64,000 bases of DNA from Whalleya microplaca (GCA_022497155.1 MU385715.1:1302001-1366000); one strand, 5' to 3'; shown: positions 9,851-23,865, numbered from the stretch's first letter. A program made the numbers and translations. Notes: generated by a model not told the origin, from the letters alone.

Positions 9851-11003
9851 CTATAAGACTTTTATAAGAAATATATATATATTAATAAAACAGATAAAAT
9901 TTCGAAATAATTATAAAATAATTAATTAAAACTTATATATTAATATAAATTAGTAAATATTTAAATATTTATATTAATAAATAATAAAAATATTTATATA
10001 AAGTTTTATATTTTAAACGCTAGTATTTTTTAAAAACTAAATACTATTAAATTATTATTTTAATTAAATTATAAAAAATTATTTTTTTATAGTTTTAGAT
10101 TGTTAACTTTTTTTTGTATTTTTTGGTTTTTTAAAACTTATCGAATTAATATAGCTTAATATTATTTTAAAGCTGTTTTTTTATGCCGCCCGATTTTTTC
10201 GAGCTATTTCCTTACGGTATATTTATTATTTTAATAAATTAGGCATATAGCTTTTTAACTATATTTTTTATAAAGTTAGGAAATAATTAATAACTATTTT
10301 TATTAAAGTTATATTTTTAATTTATAATATAACTTAATTAGCATAAATATAAGTTAAATTAAATATTAAAAATTTATTAAATTATTTTATAATTATTTTA
10401 TTAATAACTATATTTTTTATTATTTTTATTATAATAAATTTAGCTATTTTTTAAAAGTTAAATATAATAAAAGCTTGCTATTTATATTTTATATTAAATT
10501 GCTAAAAAATTTCCCGGACGAATTATTAAAAAGCGGCTTTAAAAATTAAAAAATCGGTACTTTTTTAATAACAACAAATTTTATATAAAGTAGCGACTAT
10601 AATTAAATTAATAAAATAATTATAAAATAATTTTTTTATATATTTTTTAGCCTTTATTTATGTATTTTTAGTTATTACGTATTAGGCGTATTAAAAATAG
10701 GAGTTTTTTTATCTATTTTTAAAGTTTTTTTTAGTTAATAAAATAGGTATTTTATAAGCTATAATTTTACGGCCTTTTTTATTTATAATAAATTAAATTT
10801 TTTTAAACTTAAAATCGGTATTTTTTCTTTTTAAAAGTAGTAGATTTATATTAATATATCGCTATTTTTTTTCGGTAGAATTTTTAGTAATTATAATAAT
10901 AACTTTATTATTTATATTTATTTTTTATTATTTTCGTTATTTTTATTATCGTTATTAGCTTTATAATTAAGTACTATTTTATTATATTTATTCCGGTTAT
11001 TAT
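9851..11003. repeat. RIP-degraded repeat relic, unassigned
   Basis: About 1.1 kb of extremely AT-rich sequence with scattered CpG and few CpA/TpG steps. No intact frame is present. The minus strand between about 10,450 and 10,900 has a stretch that could be an old coding region with RIP stops, but I could not match it to a transposon family. It is probably the element or repeat into which E2 inserted. Confidence 0.5.
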
Positions 11004-11350
11004 TGTCATAAATTTACTTAATCTTATGACTTAATTAGCCTGTGATTTTATAACTTAATTAGCCTGGTCCTAGCTTAAGGTAATAAAGCGTAAAATCGAT
11101 AATGCACGGATTTCGTAACTGATTAAGTAAGGTGGGGTAGCTATTATATAAAATACTTACATACCTCCCGTAATTTTAAATCTCTAGCTTTATTATATTA
11201 TATTAATTAAGTAAAAGGTATAATTATTACTATTATAGCTAGTTCTTATAATATAGTAATAAAGTTTATTTTATTAAACTAATTATTAATTATTATTAAG
11301 GATAATTATAAACTTTTATTTTATATATAACCGATATTAGGGTTATTACA
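11004..11350 (+). repeat. Probable 5' LTR of E2
   Basis: The block starts TGTCATAAAT, ends TTATTACA and directly precedes the gag-bearing interior. It contains a TATATAAA box near 11,142. Two near-identical 19-bp units (from 11024 and 11048; 24-bp period) sit at its start. A second possible start is the TGTGATTTTA at 11041, inside the repeat. No partner LTR is in the window. Confidence 0.5.
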
Positions 11351-14012
11351 TTTACGAACCTGTAAAAATATTTTAAAACCCGAAAGTATTAAATTAATAT
11401 ATTTTATACCGAAATAATATATTATATTAGTAATAATGTATATATTTAAGGAACGTGCGGCTAATAAAAAGCGTGTCTAAAAAGAAGTGTATTTTTTATT
11501 ACCCGATTTAAAGCGGAATTTGCCGTAGCCCGATCGCGTACGCAATTCCGATTTAGGAAGTCGCTCCCGCTTAAGCGGTATTTATAGTTTTAAAATACCT
11601 GCTATATCGGCAATTTTAAATAACGAGAAAAGAGACGGAAATAAAGAAATTTAAAAGGTTCGGGAAACTTTTATTAAATTTCGAGAGATTTTTAATAAGG
11701 AAGTTATAAAGAATTTAGTTTATAAAAAAATTTAATAAGGCTAAATATATTTTTTTAACAAATTTTAAATAATATAACTAAATTATATATTAATATAAAG
11801 GATAATTTTTTATACCTTTTTTACTTTTAATATAATTAGGTTATAAGAAATAGCCTAAAACGGAAGGCGCTATAAATATTACTTAATTTAAAAATATATA
11901 TGTTTACCCGGAGGCTTTATTTCAGAAATTTAAATAATAAGCTTTTATATTAATAATATATTAATATTAAATAACGTAAATATATTATTTAATATATAAA
12001 TAAAGTAACGTTATTAAAATATTACGCGATTAAGGATTTAGTTTAAGTATTTAATTAAAAAAGGAATAAATATAATAAACGATATTTTAAATATTTTAAT
12101 TAAAGGGAAAAAAAATTAATTAAAAGATTTAAGGGAAATTATTATTTAGTAATAACGCGCTACTTTATAAATATAGCAAGTTTTTTTTAATATTAAAGCC
12201 CCCGAGGATATACCCCGTATTATAACCGAAATATCCCATATATTACGTGTAAGTATATTTAATATTATATTTACGGAAGAAAAATCGCGTTACGTTAAAC
12301 TGCCGGACTTATTTATGTTTATAGATAATATGCCTACTAATAGTAAGCCTAAAATCGGTTATACGTATTAAAAAATGTAAATAAAAAATAAGTTAGTAGC
12401 TAATATAGATATATTTTATTCGGAAATAAAGAAGCGTTTTTATATATTAAATTATATAAATAGTAATATAGCTAAATAGTTTTATTTATTTATAAAAAAC
12501 GAGTATAAGCCTTTTTTATTAATAATAGCGGATAAAATTTTAAAATATATAAATAAAAAATACGAGAACCTTAATAAATATAATAAAGTACTAATTAAAT
12601 ATAGCAAATACGAAATAAAAAAGCCGGATTATTTTAATACCTTTTATTTAGAATTTATTTATTTTATAAACTTAACTCGTAATTTTTATAACGTTTAAAA
12701 AAGGGACTTATTTAAAAAATTACCCGACTATTTTAATATACTCGTTATTAATAAATATTATAACCTAGCGTTAGATTTTACGGCGTTTTATAAGATTATT
12801 TAATAGCATAATTATAATTATTATTATAATTATATTATTTAGGCAGAAAAAAAAGTAGTAAAAAAAAATTCCCAACCGGAAAAAAATAAAAGTAAAAAGT
12901 TAATAAATAAAACTTTTATTAAAAAAACTTTATAAGTAATAAAAATATAGCAAGCGTATAAAACAATTAAAATATAATATTTTTAAGAATTAATAAATCG
13001 GGAACTAAAATTTAAAAGCGATTAGTTAATAATGCCGATTAACTTATATTAATTTAAGCGGAACAATATTTTATTTATTATTAAAAAGGGTATATTATAT
13101 TTAATTATCCCTATAAAGCTAAATATATTAAATTAAAGGTAGGTTGCCTTAATATAATTATGGCTTATATAAATATCCCGAAGTCTAACGTTTAAAAGTT
13201 ATTTACGCCTAAAGATAACTAGCTAAAAAAGCTACCCTAAGGTAATTAAACTTTATCTTAAGGAATATATTATTAGTAATAAATATCGATATTAATAAAG
13301 TTTTATTTAATTTTTTAAATTAGTATTTAAAGGGAAATTTATTATTAGCTTTATATATAATAGCTTATAATAACTTTTTATTAATTATATATAATATATT
13401 AGTAAATATAGAAATAAATAGTTATATATTTATAAGTATACATTTTATATAACGACTTTTAAAATTATTAAAATTATTTACAATATAAGATTTCGAGTTA
13501 TAATAAATTAATAGTTTCGATAGTAATATAATATAACTAATTAATATAACTATATTTATATATTCATAAATATAAAATTACATTATCTGGAATATTATAT
13601 TTTTTATTATTAATATAAAATACGACTTTATTTTAAGGCAAAAATAATTCGACCGGTATAATATTATAATAAATACACGACGTTATTATTTTTTATTTCT
13701 GCTTAAATAAAAACCGGATTATAAAATACGTAATTTAGTTATAAATAATATAGAAAAGTTACTATTTAATTAGGACGGCAGCTAGTAATAGGACGCTTTT
13801 ATAAAAAAAAAACGTATAAATCTCGAGAATAAGTGCCGGCGTAATAGCCGTAAAAGTTTTAAACGTTTAAATATAAAGGTAATTATAATAATTATAATCG
13901 AAAAGCTACCCGAGGGAAAAAAAGTATTGCTAAAAAATATCGATTTCTCTTTAATTAAATAGCGGATTAAAAAGTTAGAAGTAAAAAAAATCCCGGTTAT
14001 AGAATAAATTAC
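11351..14012 (+). pseudogene. E2 gag and protease relic
   Basis: RIP-broken coding remains. A Gag core is readable at about 12,290-12,820; the translation includes LPDLFMFIDNMP, then KKRFYILNYINSN and ADKILKYINKKYENL, with stops where Gln or Trp is expected. Ty3/gypsy capsid proteins of ascomycetes have this layout. A retropepsin-like region follows at about 13,330-13,800, and the frame runs up to the E1a insertion at 14012. Not functional. Confidence 0.65.
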
Positions 14013-14203
14013 TATAATAGGCTGTGCCGTAGTGGGGAATATCGGCGATTATAAGCCGATATGGCAGTATAGCTTTCGAGAGCTAGTATAAATGCTCTCG
14101 AGCTATATCGATATACTTTTTTGATTTTCTTTTTTTCTTTAGTTAGAAAATAAACATTTATTTGGTATTATAAAATTGCATTTTGGCGTAACGGCTTTTT
14201 ATA
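14013..14203 (+). repeat. E1a 5' LTR (191 bp)
   Basis: Begins TATAATAGGC (RIP form of TGTAATGGGC) and ends TTTTTATA (RIP form of TTTTTACA). Same length as 21316-21506 and as 59483-59673. Confidence 0.92.
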
Positions 14204-17200
14204 TATTTTTTAATTTACTAATTCCCGAGTTGCGTTAAAGCAGATTAAAATATTAGGAGAAGCTTTAAAATAACTCTCTAATAATCCGGAAATACCGTTA
14301 GTAAAATACGCGAAAGCATTAAATATTTAGGTCTACTAGATTTATACCCGTTTCGAGTAAATATATATAGTATTAAAAGCGGTATTAAAAAATAATTCGG
14401 AAAAATAACAACTAAAACGAGCGGCTTATAAATAAAGACTAAAAAAATAATAGGACGAATTATTATAACGTTAGGCGGTTTTAGAAATATAGTTACAAGA
14501 AAACTTCGACTTATTAATTATATAAAACGCGAATATAATAAAAAGTACTCCCGTATAAAACCCTCGGGATCTTTAAAAACCCTAAAGACAGCTAGCTTAA
14601 ATAAATATAAACCCTTAGTTAGGAAACTTTTAGCTAAAAAACCTTTAAATATTTTTAGCACCCGCTCTAATAATTATTACAGTCCCGGTACTTAAATATA
14701 AGCTATTATTATAGCCCGAGAAATTTAGGGACAAGCGTAACTGCTACTCCATATAGGAGATATTAATAAAGTATAAGTTTTAAAAAGATACGGAGTTTAT
14801 AAAAGGGGACTAAAATAAGTAATATAATATTTACAAGCGGCTTAAAAATAACGTATAACGTATAGTAAAGTTATATTATATTATAAAAAGACTTAATAAA
14901 ACGTATAATTTAGTATTTTTTTTTTAATACTTATCGAATATTTATAAAAATTATAATAAAGTTATTAAAGCAGGGGGCGAATTATATAAATACCGCCAGT
15001 CCGTTAATTAGACTTTTATATCCTTTTATACTAATTTCGAGCGACTATTAATAAAAATAAAAGGTAATGTATAAAATAATAAAGCGAAATTTATATTTAT
15101 TAAGAGAGCGATTAATAATAAATTTAAAAATGCGTTAGTTCTAATGGCGTTATCGAGTATTTACTAAGACTAGGTTTACTAAATAATAGGTATCGTAACC
15201 CGATTTAAGGGATCGCTATTTTATTATAGCGAGAATAGTTTAGAAGGTAAGACTGTATCGGGTGGATTACTTTTTTCGGGCTTATTACCCCCTATTTTTA
15301 GTCGCTTTAGGACTAATTATAAAAGCAATATATTAATAACCGGTATAGCCGCGCTAATAAAAAGCTAGCGGATTAAATAAATAATAAATAAAAAATAAAA
15401 CGCTCGAATAAAGCGCGGAAAATGTTTACGATATAAAAAAAAAAGCTACTTATTTAAAAAATGTGCCTATTATTTTATAAGACTATTTATTTATATTAAG
15501 GTTAACGTAATAATAGGCTATAAATTTAAAAAAAATAAAGCCGAAAAAATATTAAAAAAGTAGAAAAACGAGTAACTTTTAAGCAAAATTACGTTTAAAA
15601 ACTTGATATAATAGCAAAAAAAATTAATATAGCCGAATAATTTATAAACGGGAAATTTTTTATAGTCGATATATATTTAAATTAATAATTATATATAGAA
15701 ATTTTTATAGATTTGGGATATAAATGTTATATTATTATTAACGAAAATATAATAAAATGCCTAAAGTTGCCGCATATATTTATCCGGGAAAAGATAGTAA
15801 AAAAAGCTATTTATAGGGAGAGATTAAACGTTTCGGGTATAATTCGCAAAATAACTTATATAAAGGCTAACTTTAATAGATATAAATTAAGAATATTTAC
15901 GTATATTATATTAGATTTAAATTACTTTATAATATTAAGGAAGTTTTAGATAAAGCATAATCGGGTAATATATATAATATATAAATATATATTATATATA
16001 GGAGTTACCGGAAACCTAAAAATATAGAAAAAAGGATATTTTTTAAAAATTATAAAAGTCCGTAAAGCTCGGGAAACGTTTTATATTAATGCGATATATT
16101 TCGTAAAAAAAATAAAAAGAGCTCGGAAATAAGAAAAGCTGGGAAAACGAGTAATAGTTTAATAGACAGCTAAATTTACTATTATATTAATAGATATTAA
16201 TAAGGTTTTAACGTTTAAAAAAAAACTAATATTTGAGAGAATTTTTTTTTTTAGTTAGAAAGTTAGAAGTAATTATTTAAGGAAAAAAAAGGTAAGAATT
16301 TTCTGCCGTACCGTATAAAAGCCGATTATAAAATTAACTTAAATTACAATAAAGCGGGTAAAAAGTTATTTGCTTTTTGGGAGCTATTATATAGCATATC
16401 CCGGAAGGAATTATTAGCGTTATAGAAAATATTAATTAAACTATTAGATAAAAAATATATTTATACGAGTAGCTTGCCCGTAAAAGCTTTTATATTTTTC
16501 GTCCGGAAACCGAACGGCAGATTCCGTTTTTATTATGATTATAAAGTACTAAATAATATTATTTAATAGGATCGGTACCCGCTTCTATTTATATAGGAAA
16601 TATTTAAAACTTTTTCGGGAGTAAAATAGTTTTTTAAGGTAAATATTAGGTCGGCTTTTTATAAAATTAAAATTAGGGAAAAAAATAAATAAAAAACGGC
16701 TTTTTATACCCGCTTTAGGCTATTTAAATAACTCGTAACCCTTTTTGGCCTAACGGGTACTCCCGTAATATTTTAGCGTTACGTAAACGGTATATTAAGA
16801 GAATATTTAAATATCTTTTATTTAATATATATAAACGATATACTAATTTATTTTTTTGAGATAAAAAAAAATTATATTAATAAGGTAAAAAAAGTATTAA
16901 AATATTTAAAAGTAGCGGGCTTAAATTTAAATATAAATAAATGTAAATTTGTAATAACTATTACGAAATATTTGGGATTTATTATTAAAATAAGGAAAAG
17001 GGTTTATATAAATTTAGCTAAAATATAAATAATTAAAAAATAGGAGCTTTTTAAAATATTTAAGGGAGTTTATAGTTTTTTAAGATTTGTAAATTTTTAC
17101 CGGGATTTTATTAAAAACTATATAAATTTTATTACTTTTTTATCGGCATTTATAAAAAAGGGAATACCGTTTCGATAAAAGCTTTCGGAAAATTTAGCGT

Positions 17201-19400
17201 TCGAGAATTTTAAACGAGCGTTTTTAAAAAAACCGGCTTTAATATAATAGGATCTTAAATAAAAGATAATAGTCGAAATAAACTATTTAGGATAAGCTTA
17301 CGGGAGGTACTTATTATAATGTAATAAACGAAAGATTTTATTACCTGTAACCTATTATTCCAGGCGCTTAATTCCGGCAGAAATTAATTATAAAATTTAT
17401 AATAAAAAGCTGCTAATAATTATAAGCTATTTATAAATATAAGATATAAAATTACAAAACGTAATTTTAATATTTATAATTTTATTTAATTATAAAAATC
17501 TAAAATATTTTATAATTTTTAAAAGACTTTTTAAGCGATAAATACGTTAGTTAAAAAAATTAATACGCTTTAATTTCCGATTGGAATTTTATATTAAACG
17601 CCTAAATATTAAACCCGATATTTTCTTACGGCGCGAATAAAATCTATTATAGGGAGTATAAAATAAAAAGTATAAAGGATAGAAATTCTAATTATTATAA
17701 AAGAAATAGTTACTTTATATATAATTTAAGAAATATAAATAAACAGGGATTATTAAAATAAAATATATTTAATTATATAGATAAAATATCCCAGAAAGTA
17801 AGGAAATTTTTAAATATAAGGATTTATAATTATTATAAGATATAAAAGTAGCGAAAAACCCGAGTTATATATAAGCGATAAAAGCGGTAGCTTAAAAAAA
17901 TCGAGCGTTCTTTAAAAACTTAAATATAAAAATATCGTTATCGGAATATAATATTAATAATAAAAGTCGATTATGCTTCCGCAAGTATATTTAAATTCTT
18001 AATTAAAAGCTGTTCCGCACCATTTTAATATAAAATATTTATAACTTATACCTAATAAAGCACCCGGGAAAGAAAAATATACTAATAATATTTTCGAGAA
18101 CGTTTTATTAGCTTAAAATATCGGCGTTTATAAAATACTTTTGTAAAAATTGCGATATTTGTGGGAGAAAAACGATATAACGTAACTAAAAAAAAAGGTT
18201 TCTAAAACTATTACTTATTTCAGATCGATTTTATAATAAGTTATTTATTAACTTTATAACTAATTTGCTAACTATTTCCGAATAAAACCCTACCTTTATA
18301 ATGGTAATTTTTAATTAATTAAAGAAATAGGTTATATTAGAGACTATAATTTTAATAAAGGCGGAAATATATACCGAATAGTTTATAAACTATTATTAAA
18401 AGTATTATAATTTTCCCTATATTATAATTAATAATAAAAGATTTAATTAGGTAGGACGGTTTTAGAAATAGCTTTATTTATTAGTGGGAATCGAGTAGCG
18501 CTTATTAACTATATTTTACCCGGAAACCGACAGAGTTACTAAATAAGCGAATTAAAAAATATTAGTATATTTTCGAGCGTTTATATTATACGCTTAATTT
18601 AAATAAAGCTTATTATTACCGGGAGCGATACTTGCGATTAATAATTAAAATATTACAACAATAAAGCTAAGTCTTTTTTTTATATTTTATAAATATTACG
18701 TAAAACTTATTCCAATAGTAGAATATATCCCGGGACCTGTTTCCGAATCGCACGTACGGGCGGAAGTTTTTATTTAACGCTTAAAAAAAGCGATAGAATT
18801 TATATAAGCTGTAATAATAATTACGTAATAACAATAAAAAGACGTAACTAATAAGTAGCGATTCCTTATAAAGTAATTCCGAATAGGGGATAAAGTATAG
18901 TTAATATTTAAAAATATTTTTATATTTTAACCTTTATAAAAGCTAATATAATTATATATTAAATATAAAATAACGTATGTTATTAGCCCTTAGGTTATAA
19001 AATTAAATATACCGAAAGGAATATATAACCGGTTTTATATTAAGCTTATTTGTTATATAAAAAATAATCCTCTGCTTTTTTAAAGGAATAAAAATATATA
19101 ACCTTTTTTTATAATTAATAAAAAAGGAAAAAAAGAAATAAAGTAATAGATAAAGGAAATTATTTAAGTAATTACTAAGCAAAAAAGGCAAGAAAAAATT
19201 AAATAAGTATTAGTAAAGTGGGTAAACTATATAGCCTTAATATAAAAACCGCTTGAAAATTTAAAAAATACCGAAATAGTAGACTATTTTAAAGAAAATT
19301 ATAGTAATATAAAAACAAACGATAGGCCTAAAGAAATTAGTATAAAGGGAAGGGTAAAAGCTGCGCTTACGCGGCAATTATATAACTAATAAAGCATTAG
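14204..19400 (+). pseudogene. E1a gag-pol relic with C-terminal chromodomain
   Basis: RIP-degraded polyprotein. Gag fills about 14,250-15,400. A zinc knuckle at 15423-15464 still has the CX2CX4HX4C spacing, but its second Cys and its His now read Tyr, as expected from G-to-A and C-to-T changes. Retropepsin lies at about 15,690-15,950 and includes a 78-codon stretch that stayed open (15713-15949). Reverse transcriptase and RNase H span about 16,400-17,640, with YINDILIY in place of the YxDD box. Integrase spans about 18,050-18,720, with the zinc pair NCDIC intact at 18148-18162. The chromodomain is at about 19,155-19,310; VLVKWVNY and KPLENLKNTEIVDYF are readable and the aromatic Trp of the WxPLENL motif is now TAA. 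Chromodomains direct integration to marked heterochromatin. No frame is functional. Confidence 0.85.
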
Positions 19401-21298
19401 TAAAATACGGGAACAAGAGGATATAAATAAAATAAAAAAATATTACAGGAGATTATAAATTTTTTATTATTATAAATAATATAAATATTACTCCTAAATA
19501 AATAATAAATAACCTTCTTTATTTACGTAATTTTTTTTTAATAAACCGATAATTAAAATTACTATAAAACCGACCGAAAAATGTAATAAATTTAACCGAA
19601 CGGCGTACTTATATTAGCCAGGAACTAATAATTTAGCTCGTTTTTTTTATTATTTTCCTTTTTTTTATTTATATTTATCGCTTTTTTTTCTACCTCTATA
19701 GAAAGGAGTTTAGAGAGGCGGCTATAATAGCGAGAAATATTAACGGGGGTAAAGGAAACGCGCGGGCGAAAATTACGCAAATTATGCTTAAACGAAAGGT
19801 TTATAATAATAATAAAAGCGGGCGGAATAAGCCGAAAAAAAAAACCGGAAACGGAAATATATATATAAGCGGCAGGCCCGGTATTACTTACTATAAAATA
19901 CGTAATAACTATAATATCGCTAATATTATTAACGATATATTTAAGTAAGTAAATAACCTCTTTAAATATAGCTATAAGTTATTTTTATATAGCGTATAAA
20001 CTAAAGAAAATTACAAAAAAATAAAGTAAGAATTTATATATTATTTTTATTACTATTAAATTTCGGCCCAGCTTAAAGCTATAGCGCCTATTTTAATACA
20101 CTCGAAATATATAACGGCGTTAATAATACGTTACGCCCGCGTTCCGGCCGATTTTTAAACAGCGATAAAAATTAAATAAAAAAAATAAGTAACGGGGGTA
20201 TTATAAAAAAGCGGAAAGGATAAATAATTTATTAAAGTTCGAGCTATTATAAGTTTGATAAGCTTTTATTAAAGTAATAGCGAAAAAGCAAATTTTAATA
20301 CCCGTAAGTAGTTATAAAACGGGATTAAAAAGCGGTACTCGAACGGAAAAGACGAGAGGTAATTTATAATAAAATAATTATAGCTTTTGGTATATTTTAT
20401 ATATTATATATTACGAATAGCTAAATATAATTAGTACTATATTTAAGATATTTTAGGACTAAAAAAAAAAAAAAAAAGAAATTTATAGGTTTGGTCGGAA
20501 TAAAAGGCGGAAGGGTTTTTGGCTATATAGCTAACGTAAGGGCAGTACGGGATACGACACGTAAAAGGAAAAAAAGCCGTAAAAATAGCGCGAACGGGCG
20601 GCTTAAAGGCGGTAAAACTAAAGGGGGAACGAAATAAAGATATAGCGGCAGTAGTAAAAGTAAAAATAGGCAAAAATAGCGGCAAAAAAAAAAAGGCGCG
20701 TTACGGAAATATTATAAGGGAATATATTAGTAACTTAAATAATAAAAAAATAAAAAAATTAAAAGATTAGAAATTAAAAAATTAAAAGATTGGAAAATTA
20801 AAAAATAAGAGGATAAAATAAATAGTTAAGGAGATAGGTTTTTACTTATAAATGGCCTAAAGAAAAAAGGAAAAAAAAAAGGAATTTCGAGAGGAAGGCC
20901 CGGGATATTTAAACGATTTTAAAAGAGGATTAATTGCGCGGCTAATTATAAAAGCTGATTATATATTACGCTAGTTATACGCCTAAATTAATTAAAAGCG
21001 GGAATCGATTTATTAATTTAAAAATAGATTTAACTGCCGAATAAAAAATTAATTAAAAATAAAAATCGAGCTTTAATTTTACGCGCGTTTATTTCATACT
21101 CGATTAGCTAATAATAACGCAAAATTAAAAACCTTTATAATAAAAGAATTCTTTTATAAAAACACCCTTATATTATCTCCCGAACCGGGCTTAATTAATA
21201 ATAAAATAAACTATTAGTAGCTAGAAGGGCCGATAATTAATAAAAATCTATATGTACCTTACGTTCGGGTATAAAGGACGCGATACAATTACATAAAA
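19401..21298 (+). other. E1a post-chromodomain region, about 1.9 kb, unassigned
   Basis: Long for a chromovirus 3' UTR. A frame from about 19,757 to 20,370 can be read through TAA/TAG (possible former Gln/Trp), but its stop density is close to chance for this composition, so coding is unproven. An 80-codon open frame on the minus strand (20443-20685) is rich in Phe and Pro and looks fortuitous. An A/T-simple stretch occurs at about 20,733-20,815. Confidence 0.45.
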
Positions 21299-21315
21299 AA
21301 TAAAGGGGGGGGTAA

Positions 21316-21506
21316 TATAATAGGCTGTATTATAGTAGGGAATATTAGTAATTATAAGCCGATATAGCAGTATAGCTCTCGAAAGCTAGTATAAATGCTC
21401 TCGAGTTATATTAATATACCTTTTTGATTTTTTTTTTTTCTTTAGTTAAAAAATAAACACTTATTTGGCATTATAAAATTGTATCTTGGCGTAACGGCTT
21501 TTTACA
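21316..21506 (+). repeat. E1a 3' LTR (191 bp)
   Basis: Starts TATAATAGGC and ends TTTTTACA. Preceded by the polypurine tract AAAGGGGGGGG plus TAA, and followed by the target duplication ATTAC. Confidence 0.92.
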
Positions 21507-21511
21507 ATTAC

Positions 21512-23109
21512 GGCTATATTTATTTAAATCGCTAGATTATAATAAATTTTTAACGTTATATTTATATAGCGCCGAAATTCCCGTATGTAATTTAAGGAAA
21601 TTCGGGAAATGTAGTAATAATTAAATTAAACAATAAAAGAACCCGAAAAGCCGTTTAATTTTAAAAAACCTAAAATTGAAGTAAATAAAAACGACAAAAA
21701 TGTTTATATATAATATAAGAAATTTATAAGATAATATAAATATTATATAAATATTGCCGTTATTAATGCGGTATTTTTTAATAAAACTATAAATCGTAAA
21801 GGCTAATTAAATATTACTAGTTTATATAAAATCGACTGTTTTATATAAGAAAAAAAAAGCCTAAGGATTAAATTAAAATAATAAAAACTTATAAGAAATA
21901 ATATAACGGGTAGTGCCCAAATGTTATTATTATTAATTCTTAGTTTTTAATAAAGTAAATTCCGATAAGCTATTGCTAAACCGGCTTAACGTTAACTATA
22001 AAATTAAGCTCGATAAAAGGTTTTATTTTAAAGACTTAAGCTATAGTTTTTTTTATAAAATATTATTAAAAAAATTAAAAGTATATCGCTAATATATCGC
22101 TAATAATTTTTATAAAAGGTTTATAAAATCGAGCGTAATATTATAAGCCGTTCCGGTACTATTTATGTTTAAAAAATAAAAAGCTAAGGTTTTATATCGA
22201 CTATAAAAAACTAAACGTTATTATTAAAAAGATCGATATTTACTGCCGCTAATTGAGGAAATTATAGCGCGAATTTTTAAGGCTAAAATATTTATTAAAA
22301 TAAATATTTAATAAGCTTTTAATTATATCCGTATATAACTTAATAACGAAAAACTTATTATTTTCTAAACCTGCTATAAGATTTATAAATATAAAGTTTT
22401 ATTATTTAGATTTATTAATAGACCGTTTACGTTTTAAAGATATATTAATAATATTTTAATAGATTATTTAAATAATTTTTATAACGTTTATATTAATAAT
22501 ATTTTAATTTTCTCGCGATCCGAAAAGGAGTATCGGTAATATGTAAATCAAGTGCTAGCTAAATTATAAGCTATAAGGCTTTAAGCAGATATTAAAAAAT
22601 GTAAATTTTATATATAGAAAACTAAGTTTTTAAGGTTTATAATATTAACCGAAAGTATCGCTATCGATTTAAATAAAATAAAAGTTATTTATAATTGGAA
22701 ATAATTTATTATAATATAAAAGGTATAGTTTTTTTTAGGATTTTATAACTTTTATTATAAGTTTATCGAGCGGTATAACGCTATAGCTATAATTATTATA
22801 TAACCTTATTTATAAAGGTAAATTATTTAGCTAGGATTCGAAATGTAAGATAGTATTTTAAAAGCTAAAGGGACGCTTTTTAAAAGCCTTAATATTAGTT
22901 TATTTTTTATATAATAAAAAAACGAAAATAAAAATAAACGCCTCCTAAAATGTCCTTTTAAAGGTATTGTCGCAATTTTAAAAAAAGGACTAGGCTTAAT
23001 ACCTTATATCCTTTTAGTTTAAAATTTTAAACTAAATATAAAACTATTATTTTATGTAAAATAAGAAATTAATAACGGTAGTTAAAACTTTATAATATTA
23101 GCGAGCGGA
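21512..23109 (+). pseudogene. E2 reverse transcriptase / RNase H relic
   Basis: The E2 polyprotein continues after E1a. Reverse transcriptase is readable at about 22,130-22,740: AVPVLF-like, DRYLLPLIEEII, then FTFQRYINNILIDYLNNF. The catalytic box reads YINN, that is, both Asp of YxDD became Asn through G-to-A changes. The RNase H start follows and is cut by E3 at 23109 inside a W-R-A-E-L motif. Its first four residues are here and the rest is at 59253. Confidence 0.75.
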
Positions 23110-23352
23110 TGTGACAGCGTAGCTGGTATAGCTAGGGTGGCTCGTGCTATGGCTTGTGCACGCGGTACGTATTATTAAGATTAGGTTGTTATAAAACGAA
23201 AGGCCCGTATACCTTGGGTGGGATATCCTAGTTATTTCTACCTATAGCTGGTAGAAAAAAATCCCTTCCTTTTTTTCCTTACTTTTAATATTTTTTATAA
23301 ATAATTAGGTAATAAATAGCCTTACCTTTTCTATTTTTTTCAGGCTATAATA
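23110..23352 (+). repeat. E3 5' LTR (243 bp)
   Basis: Starts TGTGACAGCGTAGC and ends CTATAATA (RIP form of a GTAACA end). The next bases, TAATATTAAAA, equal the tRNA-iMet primer site TGGTATCAGAG if every G became A and every C became T. Confidence 0.88.
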
Positions 23353-23777
23353 TAATATTAAAAGTTAAATATATTTTATTGCTTAAAAAAGCCTTTATAA
23401 TATTTTAATTATTTTAAAAAATTGTCGCAAATTATTAATCGCTAATTATTTCTAAATTAGTACTCGCGCCGTAAGTGTTATAACGAGTTAACCCGTTTTT
23501 TTATATTTATTTATTTATTACAAACGCGTTATAAATTAGTAACGTTATTTTATTTATACTTTATAAATTTAATATGCCGTTTATTTTAAAAAAAGCGTTA
23601 GCAGGTTTAAGATAAAGTTGCGATAAAAATATAGTTCGACTATATTAATATTTACGCCGGCGTTTTTAAAGAAGTAAAAACTTTAAATAGTTTATTATAA
23701 TAGAAGTCGCGTATTATTATTACTGTTTATTTTGCACGACTGGCAGCGTTTTTTCCCAGCTATACTTTAGCAAATAT
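23353..23777 (+). other. E3 leader, up to the E4a insertion
   Basis: RIP-mutated interior of E3 between its 5' LTR and E4a. No domain was recognised; it continues at 37148. Confidence 0.6.
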
Positions 23778-23865
23778 TGTCTTAGGACAGGGTATCGGGG
23801 TAAAACGAAAGTAAGATATTAGGTTAAAAATAAGTGTATATTAGCTGCTAAAGCTATCTATATAT

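Larger units (their letters stand above)
14013..21506 (+). mobile_element. E1a: complete chromovirus (Ty3/gypsy with chromodomain), 7,494 bp
   Basis: Two 191-bp LTRs (14013-14203 and 21316-21506) bound the element. A perfect 5-bp target duplication ATTAC lies at 14008-14012 and 21507-21511. A polypurine tract (21299-21312, ending in eight G) stands three bases before the 3' LTR. The interior holds Gag with zinc knuckle, protease, reverse transcriptase, RNase H, integrase and chromodomain in chromovirus order. RIP has destroyed every frame. It lies inside E2. A second copy, E1b, starts at 59483. Confidence 0.92.

Noticed and set aside
15713..15949. 78-codon open frame as an independent gene
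   Set aside because: It is a RIP-spared piece of the E1a retropepsin region, broken in E1b.
20443..20685. 80-codon minus-strand open frame in E1a
   Set aside because: Low-complexity Phe/Pro-rich translation within RIP-mutated retroelement sequence; most likely chance.
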